From NCBI GenBank assembly GCA_013372875.1, contig JABXIW010000174.1:1-5329 (forward strand): a stretch of DNA of 5,329 bases, given 5' to 3'. The notes under the pieces were generated by a model. That model worked only from the letters and a program-made list of their open reading frames with translations. It was not told where the DNA came from and made no database searches. This document shows, in pieces, positions 1 through 5,329 of the stretch (within the stretch, counting starts at the first letter, position 1; every line of letters begins with the position of its first letter). Made by a program: the position numbers and the translations under genes. This stretch comes from Gammaproteobacteria bacterium (GTDB lineage Bacteria; Pseudomonadota; Gammaproteobacteria; Enterobacterales; Kangiellaceae).

Positions 1-1014
1 AAAAAGAAACTCTACGACGACAAAACCGCGATCATTGAGAAAGTGGCAGAGCAAACTAAGTCGTTCGGTGTCACTTCAACACAAGTATCCGGCAGCAGCT
101 TGAAAGGGTCGATTGATGTGCCAACTCTGCCAGCGCTACCTCAACCAGACCCTCGCCAAGGTGCGCCAAAATTATCGGTTCTGATCTCGTCAGCACAAGA
201 AGCCATGCTGTGCGAATACCACGACATTGATGTTTACTATCAATTGCCAATGGGATTGTCTGGCGAACTGAGCGCGATGATTGAGTTGTTCCAAGCCAAC
301 CCAATGCTCAAACCTTGGTTCCCAGCCATTTTGATTGGCGAAGACTACCACGCCGCGCGCGTATTTTTGGAAACCATCCAACCTGAGTTGTTGATCACCA
401 ACAACTCAGGCGTCGGCATGATCGCAAAAGAGCTCGGCTTAGGCTGGGTGGCAGGCCCACAAATGAACACGGTGAACTCATACGCGTTTAAATGCCTTCA
501 AGACGAGTTCGTGGCAAGTGGCGCGTTTGTTTCTAACGAGCTGAATATGAAGCAGATGCGCCACATAAAGCGCCCGCAAAACATGCGCTGCTTCTACAGC
601 ATTTATCATCCAAATACCCTACTCACGAGCCGCCAATGTTTGTTCCAACAAACCGAAGGATGCCGCAAGATTAAGGTCAACAAAGGTTGTTTGAAACGCT
701 GTGATAAACGTACGTCTATCATCAACTTAAAAGACAATCCTTACGTGGTGCAAAAACAGAAAGGCAGCCACAATTCAATCTACAGCGAGCACAACGTCTT
801 AAACCTGCAAGTGCTGCACGATCTGCCGCAATTGTTTACCGATGTGTTGATCGATCTGCGTGATATCCAGACCGAAACGAAAGTCTCAGCAAGCAAACCT
901 GAGTTGATTGACGCGTTCTTAGCTCTACTTGAAGATCACAGTGAACAAGCCGTCCAAACGCTGAATGCCATGATTCAACCAACAGCCAACGCGCAGTATT
1001 TGAAGGGGTTGTAG
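1..1014 (+). CDS. U32 peptidase-family protein, RlhA/YdcP-like, 3' portion (5' end outside window)
   Basis: The reading frame is open from base 1 to the TAG at 1012-1014 (337 codons). The GTG at 43 is an internal codon, because the frame continues upstream without a stop, so the true start is off the left edge. The fragment has a proline-rich linker (about residues 40-55) and then an alpha/beta-barrel-like segment with the phrases LLITNNSGVGMIAKELGLG and AGPQMNTVNSYA, which fits the second U32 domain of long family members. A cysteine cluster follows: codons at 637, 661, 688 and 700, spaced C-x7-C-x8-C-x3-C, beginning LLTSRQCLFQQ. Known of the family: despite the 'collagenase-like peptidase' name, characterised members (RlhA, TrhP, UbiU/UbiV) are iron-sulfur proteins in RNA or ubiquinone hydroxylation, and RlhA makes 5-hydroxycytidine in 23S rRNA. 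RlhA is inferred here from the long architecture; another long U32 paralogue is possible. It is convergent with the glycan operon and probably unrelated to it. Confidence 0.85.
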   Translation, partial: KKKLYDDKTAIIEKVAEQTKSFGVTSTQVSGSSLKGSIDVPTLPALPQPDPRQGAPKLSVLISSAQEAMLCEYHDIDVYYQLPMGLSGELSAMIELFQANPMLKPWFPAILIGEDYHAARVFLETIQPELLITNNSGVGMIAKELGLGWVAGPQMNTVNSYAFKCLQDEFVASGAFVSNELNMKQMRHIKRPQNMRCFYSIYHPNTLLTSRQCLFQQTEGCRKIKVNKGCLKRCDKRTSIINLKDNPYVVQKQKGSHNSIYSEHNVLNLQVLHDLPQLFTDVLIDLRDIQTETKVSASKPELIDAFLALLEDHSEQAVQTLNAMIQPTANAQYLKGL

Positions 1015-1042
1015 AGGGATATTTCTAGATTCTACAACCTTT
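1003..1042 (+). terminator. Inverted repeat between convergent genes, possible terminator of the U32 gene
   Basis: GGTTGTAGA at 1007-1015 is perfectly complementary to TCTACAACC at 1031-1039, giving a 9-bp stem around a 15-nt loop. On the plus strand it extends by two G-U pairs and one A-U pair (1004-1006 with 1040-1042). The 5' arm contains the stop codon of the U32 gene. Only a short run of T (1040-1042) follows, so this is a weak intrinsic terminator at best. The minus-strand version has a shorter effective stem, because the G-U pairs become A-C mismatches, and no T tract follows it. Its position between two convergent genes supports a termination role. Confidence 0.4.
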
Positions 1043-1043
1043 A

Positions 1044-2693
1044 CTAAGGGCTAAATAAATAGGGGTGACTCTCAGGATTGCTTTGCCTGAGCGCCTCAAT
1101 GCCAAGATGAGAAAAATACCAATGAAGAGTACAAGTGCCGTCTTGAGACGTTAGTGTATGCGCCCCGAAGTTGAGCCATATCTTATCTCCGACAGACACA
1201 TCAACACCATCAATAAAGCAACGGTTCAAGCGGTCACTCTCAAGCACGTACCAACCCGAGCGCAGTAAATCACCTTGAACACTAGATTGTGTTTTTAACC
1301 CAAGAGTCAGAATAAACGGGGCAATAGAAACATAGTGTTGCCGAAGAGCATCGCGGTCCTCCTCTAATAACCAATCAGGAATTCGATAACTTTCGACGAT
1401 GAGTATCGGCTTTACTGCACGAATTTCCTGCCAAACGTCATACTGACCCCGATAGTAGTTGTTTATCTTGATGGCAGATGTTCGCCAATGATAAGTAGAT
1501 GGACGAAAAAGACCTATTCCTTCATAGGCAAAGACCGCGTCGTCAACTTGCGTTTGCCTTTCTATGAATGTTTGTAGGGCGACTTGGTGCTGATTATTAT
1601 GTTGTACCGGATAGTGGAGGATACGAGCAATCACAATCAAGAATAGTACGATACAAGTGACGACCGTCCCTTTCGACCACTCCCGAGTAGATGAAACAAC
1701 GTACTGGATTGAGAACGCAACAAATACCGCAAGTAAAGGGTAAAGTGTGACCAAGTTATATGCATGATAGTGGGGGTTAGCCAAAACCGACAACACAGCT
1801 AATGTAACCAGAGCTATCAAAAACTGAGCTTGCTTAAACGATAGTACTTTCCACTTACTGACACATATTCCCACTCCTATAAGAGCAAACAGCCAATAAA
1901 CAATATCATGTAAAAAGTACTGTATCAGTACATCAACCTTCAGAGAGTTTGCGTCACTACCATGCGATGTCGAATACAGAAATAAATCAAACGTCGTGTA
2001 CAAAAACAATTCAAGTGAAGAGATTCCAACGGCCGCAACAAACAAAGCCGCGCAAGAGATAATGCCTAAAAAAAGCGCACTTACATCCAAGACAAAGTCC
2101 CGTACGGATCGCTTTTGAATTAGCCGAATAAGCCCGAAGAGCCCAATCACTACGCCAATCAAAATCGCCTTAAATTTGAAGAGTATCGCAAGCCCGAATA
2201 GTAAACCCACCCAAAACAATTTATGAGCATCACTTCCTGGGCACACATACAACACAATGATTATTTGTAACCAAAGAAAAAGAATAACGAGGTCAGGACG
2301 AAGGTCAATGCCACGCATCACCATCGCAGAAGAGGCAAAGAGTAATAACAATGTAGTGAGTGCAATATTGACCGTAAATATTTGGCGAAGAAGCACATAG
2401 ACTTGCCAACCTATCGCCAACAAAAACAAAACAAAAAACGAACGAAAAACGTAAATAAGCTCGAATCTATCGCCAAAGAAAAAGTAAACTGGCGTCATCC
2501 AATCAAAAAGCAAAGTATAGCTATCAACATTGAAGTCAAGATTCGGCCGTTTCCCAACGCTCATTAACCATGTGGTATAAAGCGCCATGTAATCATCATT
2601 AACGAGCGCGAGATTGAATATGATGTAAACATAAAAACCGAATAACAGACTTAAGTTAATCCCAAGTAGCCATCTAACTCTTTCTTCACTCAT
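1044..2693 (-). CDS. Polytopic GT-C (ArnT/PMT-like) membrane glycosyltransferase
   Basis: 549 residues, starting with ATG at 2693-2691 and ending with TAG at 1046-1044. Hydrophobic helices run from about residue 9 to 360: roughly 9-30, 72-105, 108-126, 133-151, 158-190, 203-225, 262-278, 288-305, 312-333 and 343-359. A hydrophilic C-terminal domain follows (about 365-549). Directly after the first helix comes an acidic pair, VNDDY (D33, D34), where GT-C enzymes carry the metal- or catalysis-linked acidic motif in the first periplasmic loop. RGIDLRPD (128-134) and ANPHYHAYNLVTLYPLLA (305-322) also fit ArnT/PMT-type proteins. The end of the tail has a beta-rich look (DGVDVSVGDKIWLNFGAHTL). Such enzymes use polyprenyl-phosphate sugars and transfer them outside the inner membrane to O-antigen, lipid A or protein. 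With gtrB and gtrA upstream it is the likely transfer step; donor and acceptor are unknown. The start overlaps the methyltransferase stop (ATGA), with only a weak purine-rich AAGAAG ahead. Confidence 0.82.
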   Translation of the reverse strand: MSEERVRWLLGINLSLLFGFYVYIIFNLALVNDDYMALYTTWLMSVGKRPNLDFNVDSYTLLFDWMTPVYFFFGDRFELIYVFRSFFVLFLLAIGWQVYVLLRQIFTVNIALTTLLLLFASSAMVMRGIDLRPDLVILFLWLQIIIVLYVCPGSDAHKLFWVGLLFGLAILFKFKAILIGVVIGLFGLIRLIQKRSVRDFVLDVSALFLGIISCAALFVAAVGISSLELFLYTTFDLFLYSTSHGSDANSLKVDVLIQYFLHDIVYWLFALIGVGICVSKWKVLSFKQAQFLIALVTLAVLSVLANPHYHAYNLVTLYPLLAVFVAFSIQYVVSSTREWSKGTVVTCIVLFLIVIARILHYPVQHNNQHQVALQTFIERQTQVDDAVFAYEGIGLFRPSTYHWRTSAIKINNYYRGQYDVWQEIRAVKPILIVESYRIPDWLLEEDRDALRQHYVSIAPFILTLGLKTQSSVQGDLLRSGWYVLESDRLNRCFIDGVDVSVGDKIWLNFGAHTLTSQDGTCTLHWYFSHLGIEALRQSNPESHPYLFSP

Positions 2694-3406
2694 CGCTTCT
2701 TAAGTATCCAAACTTGTTTCGTTTTGAGTAAACTCGGCCAAATTGACTCAAGCCATATCAACGGGCGCATTAAAATACCTGGAATAAAGTTATAAACAAA
2801 GCTAGGAAAGAGCAGGATCACTTGAGAGTCTATAACCTCGAAACCGTGTGCATCTGCCAGCTTGTAAATACTAGATGTGCTATTGGTGTAAACATCTCCT
2901 CCTAGCTGTTCAGAAAAAAGTCGTGTCCAAGTTCGCGGAGACCATCTTAGGCTATCAAAAATAAGATATCCTTCTGGTGCAATTAACCGTTCAAACTCTG
3001 AAAACAACCGATCTTGATCATCACAATGAAATAGAAAACGGCTAGATAATACTACTAAAAATTGCTGCTTCGGATATGTCGTTGAATAAATTTCTTGTTT
3101 AGAAAAGTGTGCTTTTAGGAACAAAGGGTTCTCGTTACAAACTGCGAGCATCTCATCAGAGTAATCTGCCGCATAAACCTGTTTAAAGCCAGACGCCGTA
3201 ATAGTTGGAAGCATTCTTCCCGTGCCACAGGGTATATCTAGAATTGACTCTCGCAAGGAGCAGATATTAAGAAACTTTGAAAACAAAGACACTTCAGACT
3301 GATGTACAAATTGTCCACCAGCATTTGAAAAACGTAGTTCTTCATACTTTTTCACAGTTTCAGAATCACTGTAGAACTCTTGTATTTCTTGCCGATTCGT
3401 TTTCAT
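2690..3406 (-). CDS. Class I SAM-dependent methyltransferase of the glycan cluster
   Basis: 238 residues, from ATG at 3406-3404 to TGA at 2692-2690. SAM-binding motif I is ILDIPCGTGR (residues 55-64). The ribose-binding acidic residue is D81 in AADYSDEML. A following strand, FLVVLSSRFLFHC (116-128), and the post-motif segment RLIAPEGYLIFDSLRW (140-155) complete a standard class I Rossmann methyltransferase fold. The length is typical of stand-alone small-molecule methyltransferases. The C-terminal quarter is hydrophobic and aromatic (about 195-226, with FIPGILMRPLIWLE) and ends in basic residues, which suggests membrane association and so possibly a lipid-linked or membrane-proximal substrate (inference). 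A good Shine-Dalgarno precedes it, and its stop overlaps the next start. The substrate is unknown: a sugar hydroxyl, the undecaprenyl-linked sugar and a glycan end are all possible. Methyltransferase assignment is firm, the role is not. Confidence 0.85.
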   Translation of the reverse strand: MKTNRQEIQEFYSDSETVKKYEELRFSNAGGQFVHQSEVSLFSKFLNICSLRESILDIPCGTGRMLPTITASGFKQVYAADYSDEMLAVCNENPLFLKAHFSKQEIYSTTYPKQQFLVVLSSRFLFHCDDQDRLFSEFERLIAPEGYLIFDSLRWSPRTWTRLFSEQLGGDVYTNSTSSIYKLADAHGFEVIDSQVILLFPSFVYNFIPGILMRPLIWLESIWPSLLKTKQVWILKKR

Positions 3407-3409
3407 AAG

Positions 3410-3417
3410 TCACCTCT
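3410..3417 (-). promoter_or_regulatory. Strong ribosome binding site of the methyltransferase gene
   Basis: On the minus strand AGAGGTGA lies 3 nt before the ATG at 3406; the AGAGG core is 6 nt from the start. It fills most of the 13-bp gap after the gtrA-like stop and supports the chosen start. It suggests that the methyltransferase is translated by independent initiation rather than only by coupling. Confidence 0.7.
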
Positions 3418-3419
3418 TT

Positions 3420-3797
3420 TCATCGTTGAAACAAATGAGCTTGATTAAAGACCATGCGTTTCATTAATAGATATACAATTGGGAAACGAATCAACACGAC
3501 CAAAATCTGCGCGATGAGAACATGAATGCCTACAGTACTTTTAAAGATATAAAGCAGTAAAACACTCAAGAACAATGATCCTGCCGTTATGGTGATGAAT
3601 TTAAAAAAGCTTCTTACATTTGCACAAACAGAAAACGTATATCTTGAGTTCATGATGTAACTAAAGGCAGAACCCACTAAAAAAGACAAAACAGAAGATG
3701 TCAAATAATAGACATCAAAATAAATAAGCACACAAAAAACGAGGTAGCTGACCAGAGTGTTCAAAATACCTACTGAACCAAACTTAACTATCTTCAT
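3420..3797 (-). CDS. gtrA: GtrA-family small membrane protein (putative lipid-linked sugar flippase)
   Basis: 125 residues, usual for the family, from ATG at 3797-3795 to TGA at 3422-3420. Four hydrophobic helices are visible at about residues 7-27, 30-49, 65-86 and 91-112. Family hallmarks are the N-terminal FGSVGILNTLVSY and the loop N50-R-Y-T-F after helix 2 (consensus like FxxNRxxTF). GtrA proteins are proposed to help move undecaprenyl-phosphate sugars across the inner membrane for O-antigen modification; flippase activity is still a family-level inference. The start lies 14 bp inside the end of the upstream gtrB-like gene in another frame, with a modest AAAGAG 5 nt before the ATG, so translation is probably coupled to gtrB. 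Neighbours upstream (GtrB) and two genes downstream (GT-C) complete a Gtr set. The family also includes proteins acting with other DPM-like enzymes, so the exact sugar cannot be given. Confidence 0.85.
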   Translation of the reverse strand: MKIVKFGSVGILNTLVSYLVFCVLIYFDVYYLTSSVLSFLVGSAFSYIMNSRYTFSVCANVRSFFKFITITAGSLFLSVLLLYIFKSTVGIHVLIAQILVVLIRFPIVYLLMKRMVFNQAHLFQR

Positions 3798-4728
3798 CGC
3801 TACTCTTTATATTCCTTGTGTAACGAATAATGTAATCGGGTCGGTCTTGACCTTGCTCGAAAATTCGCCCGACATAAGAACCGATTAAGGCAATAAAGAA
3901 CAATAAAATCCCTGAGAAAAAGACTTGAAAAAAGATGATTGATGTCCAACCATCGACAGTTGTGCCAAAAACGAACTTACTTACTAGTGCTTTGGTGAGA
4001 TATAACAAGCCAAGTGACCACATCAATGTTGAGATAACAAACATCAGTTGAATAGGAAAGCGGGAAAAATTAAGTACCGCGTCTAACGCTAAAGCAAACA
4101 TCTTAGTAAGTGAATACTTCGTTTCTCCTGCATGTCTACCATCACGTTCATATTGAATAATGGTTTGATTAAATCCGATAATGGCAAAAATACCCCTCAA
4201 GTATTTGTGCTTCTCTCGGTAACATGAAATGGCCTCTCTAACTGGCTTAGTAAATGCCCGAAAATCACCGCAATCTTCAATTAAATTAGCGGGAGAGGTG
4301 AGGGATAAAAAGCGGTAAAACAATTTTGCACTAATTAGCTTAAAAGCGGTTTCATTTCTTCTCGACAAGCGTTGGGCATGGACGATATCAAAGCCTTTAT
4401 CGATCTCTTCCAAGAACTGTGTAATAACTTCTGGAGGGTCTTGAAGATCAATATCAATGGTAATATCTCCAGTTGCAGCTTCGATTCCAGCAAACAAAGC
4501 GGTTTGCTGCCCGACATTCGCAGCAAGATGCACGATCACTAATCGTTCATCCGCCATAGCCAGCTTGTCTAAAATTACTGCACTTTTATCAACACTAGCA
4601 TCATTAACTACAACAAACTCAAACAAATACTGATCGTACTGTTTGGCAACTTCACACAAACGCAAGTAATACTCCTCGATCACAGATTCTTCATTAAAAC
4701 ACGGAGCAATAAAGCTAATTTTATCCAT
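3784..4728 (-). CDS. gtrB: GtrB-type GT2 glycosyltransferase making a polyprenyl-phosphate sugar
   Basis: 314 residues, close to the roughly 305-320 usual for GtrB/ArnC-like enzymes; ATG at 4728-4726, TAA at 3786-3784. The N-terminal GT-A domain (about 1-220) has the nucleotide-sugar segment FIAPCFNEE (6-14), the VNDAS motif (41-45), the metal-binding DIDLQDPPE (92-100), and the family segment RNETAFKLISAKLFYRF (124-140) followed by the acceptor-side EDCGDFRAF (151-159). Two membrane helices follow (about 226-248 and 263-287) and then the typical cytosolic tail GRIFEQGQDRPDYI (287-300). The expected reaction is transfer of a sugar from a nucleotide sugar to undecaprenyl phosphate on the cytoplasmic face of the inner membrane. 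Which sugar is used cannot be read from sequence, and ArnC-like specificity is not excluded. An excellent Shine-Dalgarno overlaps the stop of the upstream GT4 gene. The stop lies 14 bp inside the gtrA-like gene, as expected for partners in one pathway. Confidence 0.88.
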   Translation of the reverse strand: MDKISFIAPCFNEESVIEEYYLRLCEVAKQYDQYLFEFVVVNDASVDKSAVILDKLAMADERLVIVHLAANVGQQTALFAGIEAATGDITIDIDLQDPPEVITQFLEEIDKGFDIVHAQRLSRRNETAFKLISAKLFYRFLSLTSPANLIEDCGDFRAFTKPVREAISCYREKHKYLRGIFAIIGFNQTIIQYERDGRHAGETKYSLTKMFALALDAVLNFSRFPIQLMFVISTLMWSLGLLYLTKALVSKFVFGTTVDGWTSIIFFQVFFSGILLFFIALIGSYVGRIFEQGQDRPDYIIRYTRNIKSSDEDS

Positions 4729-4732
4729 ACTC

Positions 4733-4738
4733 CCTCCT
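4733..4738 (-). promoter_or_regulatory. Consensus Shine-Dalgarno of the gtrB-like gene, overlapping the upstream stop codon
   Basis: The minus strand reads GTAGGAGGGAGT and then ATG at 4728. AGGAGG occupies 4738-4733, 4 nt from the start. Two bases of the GT4 gene's TAG stop (4739-4737) are part of it. This fixes the gtrB start and predicts translational coupling: a ribosome ending the GT4 gene finishes on the next gene's binding site. Confidence 0.8.
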
Positions 4739-5329
4739 ACCCAAGGCCGAGTGTTCGTGTATAGCCAGAAACAAAACTTTCTAACGTATAACGAGCTTTA
4801 AACTGCTTTATTTGATTTCTAGACATCTGATCAAGTTGACCTAACTTAAAACCGTTTTCTATAGCTCTTGCACTCGCTTCTAAATCATCCAGATCAATCT
4901 TGATGGCATTAGAACCGAATTGAGTGACATCCGATAATTGCTCGAAATAAGGAATCGCAATCGGTAATCCGCAAGATACTGCCTCCACGATTAGATTAGG
5001 TGTTAGGCTCGTTCCGACACATGTCCTTAGTGGTAAAATCAACAAGTCTGCCCTCGCCATCTCTACTGAAATATCAATGTTCTCTTTAAACTCAGTTTGG
5101 TGCTGTAGATCATATTTAGAAACAAGTTTCTCTATATTTTCTTGGTCGCCGAAGCCACTGAGACAGAGAGTTAGATCAAAGTTGATACATTCTCGTTTCT
5201 TTAGTATTGCAGCCAATTCAATTAAAGCGTCAACGCCTTTTGATGGCTTAGAATGTCCGATATAAAGTAAAGACATTTTTTGTGTCTTCTTTGCCAGAAT
5301 AGGCCGCGAAAAGTTCTCAGAAAACACCC
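4737..5329 (-). CDS. Glycosyltransferase family 4 (GT-B fold), C-terminal domain only; 5' end outside window
   Basis: The frame is open to the right edge and ends with TAG at 4739-4737, giving about 196 visible residues. The GTG at 5327 is not convincing as a start, because the frame continues upstream and an N-terminal domain is missing. What is present is the C-terminal Rossmann domain of a retaining GT4 enzyme: strand LLYIGHSKPSKGVDALIEL (20-38), DLTLCLSGFGDQENIEKLV (51-69), ADLLILPLR (93-101) and the donor-site helix NLIVEAVSCGLPIAIP (111-126) with E115. The first glutamate of the usual E-x7-E pattern is not evident; the stretch reads CVGTSLTPNLIVEA. Full GT4 proteins are about 350-400 residues, so roughly half lies beyond the edge. 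It probably adds one sugar during cytoplasmic assembly of a surface polysaccharide. Donor and linkage are unknown. Confidence 0.85.
   Translation of the reverse strand, partial: VFSENFSRPILAKKTQKMSLLYIGHSKPSKGVDALIELAAILKKRECINFDLTLCLSGFGDQENIEKLVSKYDLQHQTEFKENIDISVEMARADLLILPLRTCVGTSLTPNLIVEAVSCGLPIAIPYFEQLSDVTQFGSNAIKIDLDDLEASARAIENGFKLGQLDQMSRNQIKQFKARYTLESFVSGYTRTLGLG

Noticed and set aside
43..45. GTG as start of the U32 gene
   Set aside because: The frame is open upstream to base 1, and the protein from here would lack the N-terminal barrel expected of a U32 protein, so this is an internal valine codon.
71..381. Two minus-strand open frames opposite the U32 gene
   Set aside because: Both are antisense shadows of a GC-richer conserved coding region with no ribosome site or domain.
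2419..2450. A-rich tract that might act as a phase-variable slippage site
   Set aside because: The longest homopolymer is six A, interrupted by C and G. It simply encodes Phe/Leu-rich membrane helix residues and is too short for typical slippage switching.
2382..2567. Plus-strand open frame of 61 codons, rich in lysine, antisense to the GT-C gene
   Set aside because: It mirrors a T-rich transmembrane coding stretch on the minus strand, has no recognisable domain and lies wholly inside a well-supported gene.
4335..4526. Minus-strand 63-codon open frame inside the gtrB-like gene
   Set aside because: It is an out-of-frame shadow over the conserved DIDLQDPPE region of GtrB, with no independent support.
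5077..5265. Plus-strand 62-codon open frame antisense to the GT4 gene
   Set aside because: It overlaps the conserved Rossmann strands of the GT4 enzyme and shows no family features of its own.

Overview
The window looks like part of a Gram-negative gammaproteobacterial chromosome. A Vibrionaceae-type marine bacterium is my best guess, inferred from protein style and base composition rather than from any diagnostic marker. It joins a probable housekeeping gene to one end of a surface-glycan gene cluster. The rightward gene at 1-1014 is the 3' part of a long U32-family (RlhA/YdcP-like) protein and enters from beyond the left edge. Everything from 1044 to the right edge lies on the minus strand and forms one tightly packed transcription unit that begins outside the window.

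Read in the direction of transcription (right to left), the minus-strand unit holds five genes. First is the C-terminal half of a GT4 family glycosyltransferase (5329-4737, 5' end missing). Next come a GtrB-type polyprenyl-phosphate glycosyltransferase (4728-3784), a GtrA-family small membrane protein (3797-3420) and a class I SAM-dependent methyltransferase (3406-2690). The last is a large polytopic GT-C/ArnT-like glycosyltransferase (2693-1044). The genes are 8 and 13 bp apart or overlap by 14 and 4 bp, so they are almost certainly co-transcribed and partly translationally coupled.

The GtrB, GtrA and GT-C trio has the composition of an O-antigen-modification (Gtr) system. In such systems GtrB loads a sugar onto undecaprenyl phosphate in the cytoplasm, GtrA assists flipping of the lipid-linked sugar, and the polytopic enzyme transfers the sugar to a glycan or lipid acceptor on the periplasmic side. 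Two things differ from the classical gtrA-gtrB-gtrX cassette: the order is gtrB-gtrA, and a methyltransferase gene sits between gtrA and the GT-C gene. The methyltransferase may methylate the donor sugar or the acceptor. The sugar, the acceptor and the role of the methyltransferase cannot be read from sequence.

The two transcription units converge, with only 29 bp between their stop codons. An inverted repeat there may act as a terminator. Base composition drops from GC-richer in the U32 gene to AT-richer in the glycan genes, as expected for a variable polysaccharide locus beside a conserved gene. No RNA gene, insertion sequence, CRISPR array or attachment site was seen, and no gene-free stretch exceeds 30 bp.
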